Positions 1-6,422 are shown, numbered from the stretch's first letter. The stretch is 6,587 nucleotides of DNA from Methylobacteriaceae bacterium (GCA_019247255.1 JAFAPJ010000660.1:1-6587); one strand, 5' to 3'. Notes: a model not told the origin generated them from the letters alone. Program-made: numbers and translations.

Positions 1-164
1 CGGACCGTCTCGCTCGACATCCCGACCTCGTCGGCAATCTGCCGGATCGTCAGGTTCGAGCCGACCACACGCTGCCGCACCGCCTCCACCCCGTCCGCCA
101 GGTAGGGCCGGCCGAAGCGAGAGGCGCGCCGAAAATGGTTGCGCGGAGGGCAAGGTGGCGACAT
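1..164 (-). CDS. Helix-turn-helix domain protein, N-terminal fragment
   Basis: The first 54 codons of a gene that runs off the left edge of the window, read on the minus strand from ATG at 164-162. The sequence begins with a short basic, proline-rich stretch (residues 1-17), then FGRPYLADGVEAVRQRV (about 17-33), then a segment LTIRQIADEVGMSSETV (about 38-54). That last segment has the spacing of a helix-turn-helix: I-A-D-E-V as helix 2, G-M-S as the turn and S-E-T-V as the start of the recognition helix. DNA binding is therefore inferred; the family is not recognised because the rest is missing. No Shine-Dalgarno sequence precedes the ATG, but a TTGACA/TATATT pair lies directly upstream, so a leaderless message is possible. 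The frame is open from an upstream stop at 239-237, so a GTG start at 188 cannot be excluded. It is divergent from the cysteine-rich gene at 306. Confidence 0.5.
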   Translation of the reverse strand, partial: MSPPCPPRNHFRRASRFGRPYLADGVEAVRQRVVGSNLTIRQIADEVGMSSETV

Positions 165-172
165 AACACAGG

Positions 173-199
173 AATATATGGCTAGCACGCCGGTGTCAA
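173..199 (-). promoter_or_regulatory. Candidate sigma70-type promoter for the HTH gene
   Basis: On the minus strand a perfect TTGACA (199-194) is followed, after 15 bases, by TATATT (178-173). TATTCC at 176-171 gives 17-base spacing instead. The preceding C makes the alphaproteobacterial form CTTGAC. The local sequence is clearly AT-richer than its surroundings. The predicted transcription start would fall within a few bases of the ATG at 164, which implies little or no leader. This is pattern recognition only. Confidence 0.4.
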
Positions 200-305
200 G
201 GCTCGAAGCTGGCCCTCTCGCGTTCTTGATATGTTCTCAGTCGAGGCGCGCCACGCTACGCGTGCCTGCGTGGGTCACAACCTTTCCCGCCGCCGGCTGG
301 ACGAG

Positions 306-854
306 ATGGAGCGCAGCCGACGGCTCGCCGAGCTCGTCCCGTATCTCGTGCCGGGCTGGCGGCTCGACCCGGCCCAGTTGCGCATTGTCGAGACCGACAC
401 GGTGCTCGGCGCCTACCAGCGCGGCCAGGAATTCACGCTCCGCTGCCGAAGGCCGGATTGCAGCCGGCGCGTGGCGCTCGACCTGCGCGCCGCAATCGCG
501 GCCGGCTTCGGCGACCGGCCGCTCGCCGAACTCATCGAGCGGCTGCGCTGCCGCCACTGGTCGGGCTGCGACCTGCGCGAGACGAGCGCCTCCTATCCGC
601 GGGGCGTGCCGCTCGTCGGCTATCTGGGTCTGCCGGACATGCTGGTCGCGATCGCCTGCATCCAGTGCGGGCAGCGGCTCCTCCTGCCGCCGCGCGCCGT
701 GATCGACCGGCTGAAGGCCGCGCGAATCGGCGACGGCGCGACGGGCGTCCGCGAGCTGGGGAGCGTCGTGCGCGGCCCCTGCCGCGCCTGCCGCGGGATG
801 AGGTTCAGCTCGGCGCTCGTCTGGCCGAGCTGGTCGGGCAGCCGGCCGATTTGA
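306..854 (+). CDS. Cysteine-rich (putative zinc-binding) protein of unknown function
   Basis: A 182-residue soluble protein that I do not recognise by name. It has four cysteine pairs: C47/C52, C82/C88, C118-x2-C121 and C159-x2-C162. The first half (C47..C52, then a hydrophobic stretch VALDLRAAIAAGFG, then RPLAELIERLRC..C88) has the layout of a zinc ribbon common in hypothetical alphaproteobacterial proteins, with two cysteine knuckles about 30 residues apart and an 'LxELxxRLRC' segment before the second. C118/C121 and C159/C162 could form a second metal site. There is no signal peptide or membrane segment. The ATG at 306 is preferred because the protein reads well from there (MERSRRLAELVPYL). 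The frame is open back to an ATG at 231, but those 25 residues look like non-coding sequence, and neither start has a good ribosome binding site. Codon use is normal for the window. It is divergent from the HTH gene and convergent with the transporter gene. Metal binding is inferred; the function is unknown. Confidence 0.7.
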   Translation: MERSRRLAELVPYLVPGWRLDPAQLRIVETDTVLGAYQRGQEFTLRCRRPDCSRRVALDLRAAIAAGFGDRPLAELIERLRCRHWSGCDLRETSASYPRGVPLVGYLGLPDMLVAIACIQCGQRLLLPPRAVIDRLKAARIGDGATGVRELGSVVRGPCRACRGMRFSSALVWPSWSGSRPI

Positions 855-1113
855 CGGGGAGCCGGGAACGAGGGCGGTGCGCAAGCTGGAGCAGATAAGG
901 GGTCCGGGTCCTTCGATCGACCACGGCGCTCGACCCTGAGATCGGCCTGGCTTCAACCGTGTGTCTCCCGGGCTTCAGCCGCTCACCCCGGCGCAAGCCG
1001 GGGTCCAGGCTGCCCAGACAGAGCTCGCGTTCCGGACGCTGGATGCCGGCTTGCGCCGGCATGAGCGGGAGGAGGCGAGGCGCGGGCCCGGCTCGGGCGG
1101 CGGGTCCGTCGCA
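855..1113. other. Gene-free stretch between convergent genes
   Basis: This 259-base interval separates the 3' end of the cysteine-rich gene from the 3' end of the transporter gene. It contains the REP-like pair at 983-1064 and otherwise nothing I can support. There is no U-tract terminator, and the overlapping open frames lack protein-like features. Confidence 0.6.
983..1064. repeat. REP-like element: inverted pair of 26-base palindromic units
   Basis: Two copies of one 26-base unit face each other at 983-1008 and 1039-1064, separated by 30 bases. Copy 1 folds as CCCCGGC-GCAA-GCCGGGG (986-1003) and ends in TCCAG. Copy 2, read on the minus strand, is the same unit with TG...CA in place of CC...GG at the base of the stem, so base pairing is kept (1043-1062). 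Each unit has a GCAA loop on the matching strand. Conceptual translation gives peptides such as MPAQAGIQ and DPGLRRGE, which turn up repeatedly as spurious proteins over dispersed palindromic repeats in proteobacterial genomes. The element lies between two convergent genes, the usual place for REP elements, where it could act as a bidirectional terminator or mRNA-end stabiliser (inferred). Copy number elsewhere in the genome cannot be seen from this window. Confidence 0.8.
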
Positions 1114-1908
1114 TCAACCGCCCCACCACCCCGCCACCGCGCGGCGGAGCGGGTTCGCGGGGTCGAGGAGGAGCCGGAGCGCCATCGCGCAGGAGATCGC
1201 GACGAGGAGCGGGCGGATGAGCCGGGCGCCGAGCCGGACCGCGAGGGCCGAGCCGATCTGCGCCCCGAGGATCGCTCCCGCCGCCATCGCGAGCCCGACC
1301 GGCCAGAGGACGGCGCCAGTCGCGGCGTAGAGGGCGAGGCTGCCGAGATTACTGGCCGCGTTGGCGAGCTTCGTCTGCGCGGTCGCCCGCACGATCCCGA
1401 GCCCCAAGAGCGACACGAAGCCGATCGCGTAGAAGGAGCCGGCGCCCGGCCCGAAGACGCCATCGTAGAAGCCGATCGCCGGCGCGACGAGGAGCGCGAA
1501 GGGGAGGGGGCGCATCCGCGCCCGGACGTCGGCCTCGCCGAGCCGCCGGGCGGTCGCGAAATAGAGCGCGATCGCGACGAGCGCGACCGGCACCGCGACC
1601 TCGAGCGCCGCGCGGGCGACGTGCGTCACGGAGAGCGCGCCCGCGACGGAGGCGAGGGCCGCCGCGAGCGCGATCGGCGCGGCCGCCCGCCAGGCGATGA
1701 GCCCGCGCCGCGCGAAGGCGATCGAGGCCGAGACCGTGCCGGCCGCGCCCTGCAGCTTGTTCGTCGCGATCGCGGCGACCGGGTCGAGCCCCGCGAGCAG
1801 GAGCGCCGGGACCGTGAGGAGCCCGCCGCCGCCCGCGATGGCGTCCACCGCGCCGGCGACGAGCGCGACCCCGAACAGGGACGCGATCGTCTCGAGCGGG
1901 GCCGTCAT
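1114..1908 (-). CDS. TSUP family (TauE/SafE, YfcA-like) membrane transporter
   Basis: A 264-residue inner-membrane protein of the TauE/SafE family, a normal length for these roughly eight-helix permeases. The two family signature segments are present and related to each other: GAVDAIAGGGGLLTVPALLLAG with the following TNKLQG near residues 19-53, and GFYDGVFGPGAGSFYAIGF with TKLANAASN near residues 146-187. These correspond to the inverted-repeat halves. Hydrophobic segments lie at about 5-22, 27-42, 73-92, 101-119, 137-150, 158-172, 188-215 and 232-248. Family members export or import sulfite, sulfoacetate, sulfonates or other small organic anions. The closest resemblance by eye is to the YfcA branch, whose substrate is not defined, so no gene symbol is given. 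The frame stays open upstream to 2079, but the ATG at 1908 is chosen because hydrophobic, family-like sequence starts there and AGGG lies just upstream. It is transcribed divergently from glyA and converges on the cysteine-rich gene. Confidence 0.9.
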   Translation of the reverse strand: MTAPLETIASLFGVALVAGAVDAIAGGGGLLTVPALLLAGLDPVAAIATNKLQGAAGTVSASIAFARRGLIAWRAAAPIALAAALASVAGALSVTHVARAALEVAVPVALVAIALYFATARRLGEADVRARMRPLPFALLVAPAIGFYDGVFGPGAGSFYAIGFVSLLGLGIVRATAQTKLANAASNLGSLALYAATGAVLWPVGLAMAAGAILGAQIGSALAVRLGARLIRPLLVAISCAMALRLLLDPANPLRRAVAGWWGG

Positions 1909-1930
1909 CGGTGCCCTGATCGCGTGCGTC

Positions 1931-1963
1931 CCAGCGTCCCGCTCCTTTCGGGACCGGCGCTGG
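1931..1963. promoter_or_regulatory. Hairpin in the transporter/glyA divergent intergenic region
   Basis: A perfect 6-bp stem GTCCCG/CGGGAC (1936-1941 with 1949-1954) closes a 7-base loop. An outer stem CCAGC/GCTGG (1931-1935 with 1959-1963) extends it, with a 4-base bulge on one side. Read on the minus strand the loop is AAAGGAG, a strong Shine-Dalgarno-like sequence, but it lies about 34 bases before the transporter ATG, too far to serve that start directly. It could be a leader structure of the transporter mRNA or a protein-binding inverted repeat. Function is inferred only. Confidence 0.4.
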
Positions 1964-2081
1964 CCCCCATCCGGCGGCCGTGGTAATCGCCGCCATCCCT
2001 GCATGCCAGCCCGCGCGCGACGCTTCCGGTCGCGTGCCGGCCTGTCCCGCGGGCGATCGATCCCGCCCGAACGAGGCACCG

Positions 2082-3383
2082 ATGAGCGCGAGCGACGCCG
2101 CCTACCAGCTGTCGAACAGCTTCTTCTCCGCCGCCCTGGCCGATGCCGACCCGGAGATCGCCCGGGCGATCACGCTCGAGCTCGGCCGGCAGCGCGACGA
2201 GATCGAGCTCATCGCCTCCGAGAACATCGTGTCCCGCGCCGTGCTCGAGGCGCAGGGCTCGGTCATGACGAACAAATACGCCGAGGGCTATTCGGGCCGG
2301 CGCTATTACGGCGGCTGCCAGTTCGTCGACATCGCCGAGAGCCTCGCGATCGAGCGCGCCTGCCGGCTCTTCGGCGTGGCGCACGCGAACGTTCAGCCGA
2401 ATTCCGGCAGCCAGGCGAACCAGGCCGTGTTCATGGCGCTGATGCGGCCGGGCGACACGTTCATGGGGCTCGACCTCGCCTGCGGCGGGCACCTGACGCA
2501 CGGCGCACCCGTCAACATGTCGGGCAAGTGGTTCGAGGTCGTCTCCTACAAGGTGCGGCCGGAGGACGGGCTCATCGACATGGAGGAGGTCGCGCGCCTG
2601 GCCGAGGCGCATCGACCCAAGGTGATCGTCGCCGGCGGTTCGGCCTATTCGCGCCACTGGGACTTCGCGCGATTTCGGGAGATCGCGGATGCGGTCGGGG
2701 CGTATTTCCTGGTCGACATGGCGCATTTCGCGGGGCTCGTCGCGGGCGGGGCGCATCCCTCGCCCTTCCCGCACGCCCACGTTGCAACGACGACTACACA
2801 CAAAACGCTTAGAGGTCCTCGTGGCGGGATGATCCTGACGGACGATCCCGAGCTCGCGAAGAAGTTCAACTCGGCCGTCTTCCCGGGGCTTCAGGGCGGA
2901 CCCCTCATGCACGTGATCGCCGCGAAGGCCGTCGCCTTCGCGGAGGCTTTGCGGCCGGACTTCAAGCTCTACGCCCGGGCCGTCGTCGAGAACGCCCGCG
3001 CGCTCGCCGACGCCCTCTCGTCCTCCGGCTACCGGATCGTCGCGGGCGGGACGGATAATCACCTCATGCTCCTCGACCTGCGCCCGCAAGGGCTCACGGG
3101 CAAGGCCGCCGAGGCGTCGCTCGGCCGCGCCCATCTCACGGTCAACAAGAACGGGGTGCCGTTCGACACGGAGAAGCCGACGATCACTTCGGGCATCCGG
3201 CTCGGCACCCCGGCCTGCACGACGCGGGGCTTCGGCATCGCCGAGTTCCGGCGCGTCGGCGAGATGATCGTCGAAGTGCTGGAAGGGCTTCGCCGGAACG
3301 GCGAGGGCGGCAACGAGGCGGTGGAGGAGGCCGTCGCGGCGCGGGCCCGCGAGCTCACCCGCCGCTTCCCCATCTACGGGTGA
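2082..3383 (+). CDS. glyA: Serine hydroxymethyltransferase
   Basis: A cytosolic PLP enzyme interconverting serine plus tetrahydrofolate with glycine plus 5,10-methylene-tetrahydrofolate, the main source of one-carbon units. At 433 residues it has the normal bacterial length. Visible family features are IASEN (residues 44-48), [15 protein letters not shown] (64-78), the PLP-facing VDMAHFAGL (D212, H215), the Schiff-base lysine K241 in TTTTHKT (236-242), FPGLQGGP, and SGIRLGTPA with the carboxylate-binding arginine R373. The ATG at 2082 is chosen over an upstream in-frame ATG at 1980 because SHMT similarity begins at the SxxAAY..NSFF segment and GAGG lies 5 bases upstream (2073-2076); the 34 extra residues look non-coding. 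It heads a close-packed run of genes, with the tautomerase starting 9 bases after its stop. Codons 234-247, over the active-site lysine, are strikingly AT-ended compared with the rest (see separate entry). There is no recognisable riboswitch in the leader. Confidence 0.98.
   Translation: MSASDAAYQLSNSFFSAALADADPEIARAITLELGRQRDEIELIASENIVSRAVLEAQGSVMTNKYAEGYSGRRYYGGCQFVDIAESLAIERACRLFGVAHANVQPNSGSQANQAVFMALMRPGDTFMGLDLACGGHLTHGAPVNMSGKWFEVVSYKVRPEDGLIDMEEVARLAEAHRPKVIVAGGSAYSRHWDFARFREIADAVGAYFLVDMAHFAGLVAGGAHPSPFPHAHVATTTTHKTLRGPRGGMILTDDPELAKKFNSAVFPGLQGGPLMHVIAAKAVAFAEALRPDFKLYARAVVENARALADALSSSGYRIVAGGTDNHLMLLDLRPQGLTGKAAEASLGRAHLTVNKNGVPFDTEKPTITSGIRLGTPACTTRGFGIAEFRRVGEMIVEVLEGLRRNGEGGNEAVEEAVAARARELTRRFPIYG
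2781..2822 (+). other. Rare-codon, low-GC island over the glyA active-site motif
   Basis: Codons 234-247 of glyA ([14 protein letters not shown]) read gtt gca acg acg act aca, then cac aaa acg ctt aga ggt cct cgt. Only 4 of the 14 third positions are G or C, and the stretch is 50% GC (21 of 42), whereas flanking codons almost always end in G or C. The island can fold: bases 2787-2794 pair with 2815-2822 at 7 of 8 positions around a 20-base loop that holds the histidine and lysine codons. The protein sequence itself is a normal SHMT motif, so the anomaly is at the nucleotide level. Confidence 0.6.
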
Positions 3384-3392
3384 GCCGGGCCC

Positions 3393-3608
3393 ATGCCCTA
3401 CGTCAACCTGCAGATCACGACGGGCGCGTCGCGCGAGCAGAAGGCCGCGATCGTGCGCGCCTTCACGCAGACGCTCGTCGACGTGCTCGGCAAGAAGCCC
3501 GAGCACACCCATGTCGTGATCCAGGAGATCGAGGAAGCCGATTGGGGCTTCGCCGGCGAGCTGACCGATGCGTGGCGCAAGCGGCAAGGCGCGCCGGAGC
3601 GCCGCTGA
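3393..3608 (+). CDS. 4-Oxalocrotonate tautomerase family protein
   Basis: A 71-residue member of the tautomerase superfamily, built of the usual single beta-alpha-beta unit that assembles into hexamers or dimers of this fold. The second residue is proline, so removal of the initiator Met would expose the catalytic N-terminal proline (Pro1). The order PYVNLQIT (strand 1), SREQKAAIVRAFTQTLVDVLG (helix), HTHVVIQEI (strand 2) and DWGFAGE (the usual xxxGxGGE turn) matches the family. In canonical 4-OT, numbered from Pro1, Arg11 and Arg39 bind and polarise the substrate; here those places are Ala11 and His39, and Phe50 is Trp50. It is therefore unlikely to be a true 2-hydroxymuconate tautomerase, and its substrate is unknown. 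It starts 9 bases after glyA and ends 6 bases before nrdR, so it is probably co-transcribed, though it has no evident pathway link to either. The ribosome binding site is weak (GAGCCGGGCCC before ATG). Confidence 0.9.
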   Translation: MPYVNLQITTGASREQKAAIVRAFTQTLVDVLGKKPEHTHVVIQEIEEADWGFAGELTDAWRKRQGAPERR

Positions 3609-3614
3609 GCTCCC

Positions 3615-4115
3615 ATGCGCTGCCCCTATTGCGGCTCGCTCGACACGCAGGTGAAGGATTCGCGGCCGGCCGAGGATTCGGCGGCGATCCGCCGGCGGCG
3701 CGTCTGCCCGGATTGCGGCGGCCGCTTTACCACCTTCGAGCGCGTGCAGCTGCGCGAGCTGACCGTGATCAAGCGCTCGGGCCGCCGGGTGCCCTTCGAC
3801 CGCGACAAGCTCCAGCGCTCGATCGAGGTCGCGTTGCGTAAGCGCCCGGTCGAGGCGGACCGGGTCGAGCGCCTCGTCAACGGCATCGTGCGCCAGCTCG
3901 AAAGCGGCGGCGAGAGCGAGGTCCCGACGGAGGCGATCGGCGAGCTCGTCATGGACGGCCTGCGCGGCCTCGATGATGTGGCTTATGTCCGCTACGCCTC
4001 CGTCTACCTGACCTTCCGCAAGGCGGAGGATTTCCAGGCGTTGATCGCCCGGCTCGCCGATGACGAATCGGCCGGTCGGCCCGAGCCCAGCCCGACGCTG
4101 CCGGCCGACGCGTGA
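3615..4115 (+). CDS. nrdR: Transcriptional repressor NrdR
   Basis: NrdR is a nucleotide-sensing repressor of ribonucleotide reductase genes; it binds NrdR boxes when its ATP-cone carries ATP/dATP combinations. The 166-residue protein has the expected layout. An N-terminal zinc ribbon carries MRCPYCG and [13 protein letters not shown] (C3, C6, C31, C34), with the arginine-rich DNA-contact segment IRRRRVC between the pairs. An ATP-cone domain from about residue 48 to 138 starts [20 protein letters not shown] and ends [19 protein letters not shown]. The C-terminal 20 residues (Pro/Glu/Asp-rich) are a variable tail. The ATG at 3615 gives the canonical MRCP start. It is flanked by the tautomerase (6-base gap) and ribD (ATG-less 4-base overlap with a GTG). 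nrdR next to ribD is a widespread bacterial arrangement. No NrdR box was found in the window, so its targets lie elsewhere. Confidence 0.97.
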   Translation: MRCPYCGSLDTQVKDSRPAEDSAAIRRRRVCPDCGGRFTTFERVQLRELTVIKRSGRRVPFDRDKLQRSIEVALRKRPVEADRVERLVNGIVRQLESGGESEVPTEAIGELVMDGLRGLDDVAYVRYASVYLTFRKAEDFQALIARLADDESAGRPEPSPTLPADA

Positions 4116-5224
4116 GCGAGGCGACCGATCGTCGGCTGATGGCGCTCGCGCTCGCCCTCGGCCACCGCCATCTCGGGCGCACCTGGCCGAATCCATCCGT
4201 CGGCGCGCTCGTCGTGCGGGATCGCGACGGGGCGGCGGAGATCGTGGCCGCGGGGGCGACGCAGCCCGGCGGCCGGCCCCATGCCGAACGGGTCGCGCTC
4301 GCGGCGGCAGGCGAGGCGGCCCGGGGCGCGACGCTCTACGTCTCGCTCGAGCCCTGCTCGCATCATGGGCGCACGCCGCCCTGCGCGGAGGCCGTGATCG
4401 CGTCCGGCGTCGCGCGGGTCGTCACCGCGCTCGAGGACCCGGATCCGCGCGTCTCGGGCCGCGGCCATGCGCTCGTCCGGGAGGCCGGGATCGCGGTCAC
4501 GACCGGCGTGCTGGCCGGGGAGGCGCGCCGCGCCCATGCCGGGCATATCCGGCGCGTGCGCGACGGGCGCCCGCATCTTCTCGTGAAGGTCGCCCGGACC
4601 GCCGACGGCTTCTCGGCCCGGCTCGCGGGGCCCCGGCTCATGATCTCGGGCGAGGCCTGCAACGCCCGCACCCATCTCGCGCGCGCCCACGCCGACGCGA
4701 TCATGGTCGGCTCCGCGACCGTCCAGGCCGACGACCCGCGGCTCGACGTGCGCCTGCCCGGACTCGAGGATCGCAGGCCCGTCCGGATCGTGGTGGATTC
4801 GCGCCTGACCCTCCCGCCGGATTCGACCCTCGCCCGGACCGCGACGCGCCAGCCGACATGGCTCCTGTGCGGCGAGGCCGCCGCCGCGAGCGCGCCCGCC
4901 GAGCGGCTTCGCGCGCTCGGAGTCGAGCTCGTTCCGGTGCCGTCGACCGGCGACCGCCTGGACCTCGCGGCCGCCCTGCGCGAGCTCGGGGGGCGCGGGC
5001 TCACCCGCATCCTGTGCGAGGCCGGACCGTCCCTCGGCCAAGCCCTCGCGGAGGCTGACCTCGTCGACGAGCTTATCGTTTCGACGAGCGCCCGTCCGCT
5101 CGACGAGCCGGGCGCGCCCGCCATCGGCCCCGCGCTCGCGGCCGCGATGGCCGGCCCGCTCGTCCTCGCGGGGGAGGAACGGGCGGGCGAGGACCTGATC
5201 AAGCGCTACGAGAGGCCGCTCTGA
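4112..5224 (+). CDS. ribD: Bifunctional riboflavin deaminase/reductase RibD
   Basis: RibD carries out two successive riboflavin steps in the cytosol: deamination of the pyrimidine product of GTP cyclohydrolase II, then NADPH-dependent reduction of its ribosyl side chain. The 370-residue length fits the two-domain enzyme. The N-terminal cytidine-deaminase-like domain (about 1-145) has the zinc site PHAE (H57, catalytic E59) and [11 protein letters not shown] (C82, C91). The C-terminal reductase domain (about 150-370) has [48 protein letters not shown] and [11 protein letters not shown] near the end. The start is GTG at 4112, overlapping the nrdR stop by 4 bases (GTGA). There is no Shine-Dalgarno sequence of its own, so translation is probably coupled to nrdR. 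The stop overlaps the ribE ATG by one base (TGATG). Confidence 0.96.
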   Translation: MSEATDRRLMALALALGHRHLGRTWPNPSVGALVVRDRDGAAEIVAAGATQPGGRPHAERVALAAAGEAARGATLYVSLEPCSHHGRTPPCAEAVIASGVARVVTALEDPDPRVSGRGHALVREAGIAVTTGVLAGEARRAHAGHIRRVRDGRPHLLVKVARTADGFSARLAGPRLMISGEACNARTHLARAHADAIMVGSATVQADDPRLDVRLPGLEDRRPVRIVVDSRLTLPPDSTLARTATRQPTWLLCGEAAAASAPAERLRALGVELVPVPSTGDRLDLAAALRELGGRGLTRILCEAGPSLGQALAEADLVDELIVSTSARPLDEPGAPAIGPALAAAMAGPLVLAGEERAGEDLIKRYERPL

Positions 5225-5850
5225 TGTTCACCGGGCTCGTCACCGATATCGGCCGCGTCGCATCCGTCGGCGGGGCGGAGAGGCTCCGCCGCTTCCGGAT
5301 CGAGACGGCCTACGAGCCGGCGACGCTGGCGCTGGGCGCGTCCATTGCCTGCTCCGGGCCCTGCCTCACGGTGGTGGCGTCCGGCCCGCGCCCGGGCGGG
5401 GGCTGGTTCGAGGTGGACGCGGCGGCCGAGACGCTTGCCCGCACCACCGTCTCCGGTTGGACGGAGGGGACGCGGGTCAATCTCGAACGCTCGCTCCGGA
5501 TCGGGGACGAGCTCGGCGGGCACATCGTCACGGGCCATGTCGACGGCGTCGCCGAGATCCTGTCCCGCGAGGAGGTGACCGGAGGCGAATGGGGTCCCAC
5601 CGCCCGCTTCGTGGTCGGCGCGCCCGCGGCGCTGATGCGCTTCATCGCCGAGAAGGGTTCGGTCTGCCTCGACGGCACCTCGCTGACGGTCAACGGCGTC
5701 GACGCGACGAGCTTCGACGTGCTGATCATCCCGCATACGCTCGGCGTCACGACCTGGGGCGAGCGCCGCGCCGGCGACCGCCTGAACCTCGAGGTCGACC
5801 TCATGGCCCGCTACGCCGCGCGCCTTGTGGAAGCGGGACGCCCGGCTTAG
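5224..5850 (+). CDS. ribE: Riboflavin synthase, alpha subunit
   Basis: This enzyme (called RibC in E. coli nomenclature, RibE in many annotations) dismutates two 6,7-dimethyl-8-ribityllumazine molecules into riboflavin and the pyrimidine that is recycled. The 208-residue protein contains the two tandem lumazine-binding domains, about 1-98 and 99-198. Domain 1 starts with the invariant [10 protein letters not shown], followed by [11 protein letters not shown] (40-50). Domain 2 has [13 protein letters not shown] (98-110) and [11 protein letters not shown] (149-159), and [10 protein letters not shown] precedes the final helix. In domain 1 the usual N-G-V before CLTV is S-G-P, a modest variation, while domain 2 keeps N-G-V. 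The ATG at 5224 overlaps the ribD stop by one base, implying translational coupling. It is followed by the only sizeable gap in the cluster before ribH. Confidence 0.96.
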   Translation: MFTGLVTDIGRVASVGGAERLRRFRIETAYEPATLALGASIACSGPCLTVVASGPRPGGGWFEVDAAAETLARTTVSGWTEGTRVNLERSLRIGDELGGHIVTGHVDGVAEILSREEVTGGEWGPTARFVVGAPAALMRFIAEKGSVCLDGTSLTVNGVDATSFDVLIIPHTLGVTTWGERRAGDRLNLEVDLMARYAARLVEAGRPA

Positions 5851-5880
5851 ATGGCGGCCGGCGCGGCCCCCGACCGACGT

Positions 5881-5918
5881 CGAGCCCGAACGGTCCGGGG
5901 CGAGCCCGGGCGAGCCCC
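5881..5918 (+). promoter_or_regulatory. Direct repeats and possible start-blocking hairpin before ribH
   Basis: The 68-base ribE-ribH spacer holds three CGAGCCC heptamers starting at 5881, 5901 and 5911, that is 20 and 10 bases apart. GGGGC at 5897-5901 can pair with GCCCC at 5914-5918, which touches the ribH ATG at 5919. No purine-rich Shine-Dalgarno sequence is seen here. A structure limiting ribH translation is possible, but simple GC-rich sequence could give the same picture. Confidence 0.25.
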
Positions 5919-6422
5919 ATGATCACGAGCGCCGCTTCCCGTCCGACCGAACCTCTGCCCGGATCCCGCGTGCTGATCGTCGAGGCGCGCTATTACGACG
6001 GCATCGCCGACGAGCTTCTCGCCGGCGCCCGGGCCGCGCTCGCGCGGGCCGAGGTCGAGGCTGACGTGCTGACCGTCGACGGCGCGCTCGAGATCCCGGC
6101 GACGATCGCGATCGCGCTCGAGATCGGCCAGGCCGAGGCGCGGGGCTACGATGCGGCGGTGGCGCTCGGCTGCGTGATCCGCGGCGAGACGGGCCATTAC
6201 GACATCGTGGCGGGCGAGAGCGCCCGCGCGCTCATGGACCTCTCGGTCCGGCGCCGGCTGCCGATCGGCAACGGCAGCCTGACGGTCGAGACCGAGGCGC
6301 AGGCCTGGGCCCGCGCGCGGGTGGCGGAGATGAACAAGGGCGGCGCGGCCGCGGAGGCGGCGCTGACCGTGCTGCGCCACGCCCGCCGGCTCGTCGGAGG
6401 CCGTTTTGGCGAAGCCGGCTGA
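5919..6422 (+). CDS. ribH: 6,7-Dimethyl-8-ribityllumazine synthase
   Basis: RibH condenses the RibD-derived pyrimidine (after dephosphorylation) with 3,4-dihydroxy-2-butanone 4-phosphate to give the lumazine that RibE uses. Members assemble as pentamers, decamers or 60-mer capsids. At 167 residues it is of normal length. Motifs seen are [17 protein letters not shown] (18-34), the substrate-binding PGAL-type loop as DGALEIP (54-60), and [17 protein letters not shown] (81-97) carrying the catalytic histidine H93. [20 protein letters not shown] (116-135) is an alphaproteobacterial variant of the usual FGVLT region. The ATG at 5919 is chosen because the first 14 residues are the usual variable leader and no better start exists. 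The ribosome binding site is poor. The 3' end overlaps nusB by 17 bases. Confidence 0.95.
   Translation: MITSAASRPTEPLPGSRVLIVEARYYDGIADELLAGARAALARAEVEADVLTVDGALEIPATIAIALEIGQAEARGYDAAVALGCVIRGETGHYDIVAGESARALMDLSVRRRLPIGNGSLTVETEAQAWARARVAEMNKGGAAAEAALTVLRHARRLVGGRFGEAG
6396..6400 (+). promoter_or_regulatory. Shine-Dalgarno sequence setting the nusB TTG start
   Basis: GGAGG sits inside the 3' end of ribH, 5 bases before a TTG at 6406. It is the clearest ribosome binding site in the right half of the window and decides an otherwise ambiguous start. Confidence 0.6.

Noticed and set aside
165..185. A possible NrdR box (ACAC..ATATAT..)
   Set aside because: Only the left half resembles the palindromic consensus. 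The right half is missing, and no ribonucleotide reductase gene is nearby.
231..305. Upstream extension of the cysteine-rich protein to the ATG at 231
   Set aside because: The added 25 residues show no coding character and no ribosome binding site precedes 231; the start at 306 reads better, though this is not certain.
805..1062. A short minus-strand open frame beginning MPAQAGIQ
   Set aside because: It is the translated REP-like repeat, a well-known kind of spurious protein.
961..1986. A 341-codon open frame on the plus strand, highly charged (Arg/Glu/Asp repeats), antisense to the transporter gene
   Set aside because: The charged repeats are the reverse reading of Ala/Leu/Val-rich membrane segments in GC-rich codons. 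The minus-strand transporter has clear family motifs.
1980..2081. Upstream extension of glyA to the ATG at 1980
   Set aside because: SHMT similarity begins near 2082, and GAGG is well placed for that ATG.
1905..4196. A 763-codon open frame on the minus strand running antisense to glyA, the tautomerase and nrdR
   Set aside because: High GC suppresses stop codons in the antisense frame. The translation is low-complexity Arg/Ala/Asp/Gly-rich with no domain, and it opposes three well-supported genes.
5851..5918. FMN riboswitch ahead of riboflavin genes
   Set aside because: No RFN-type conserved helices are visible before ribD, ribE or ribH; the spacers are too short.
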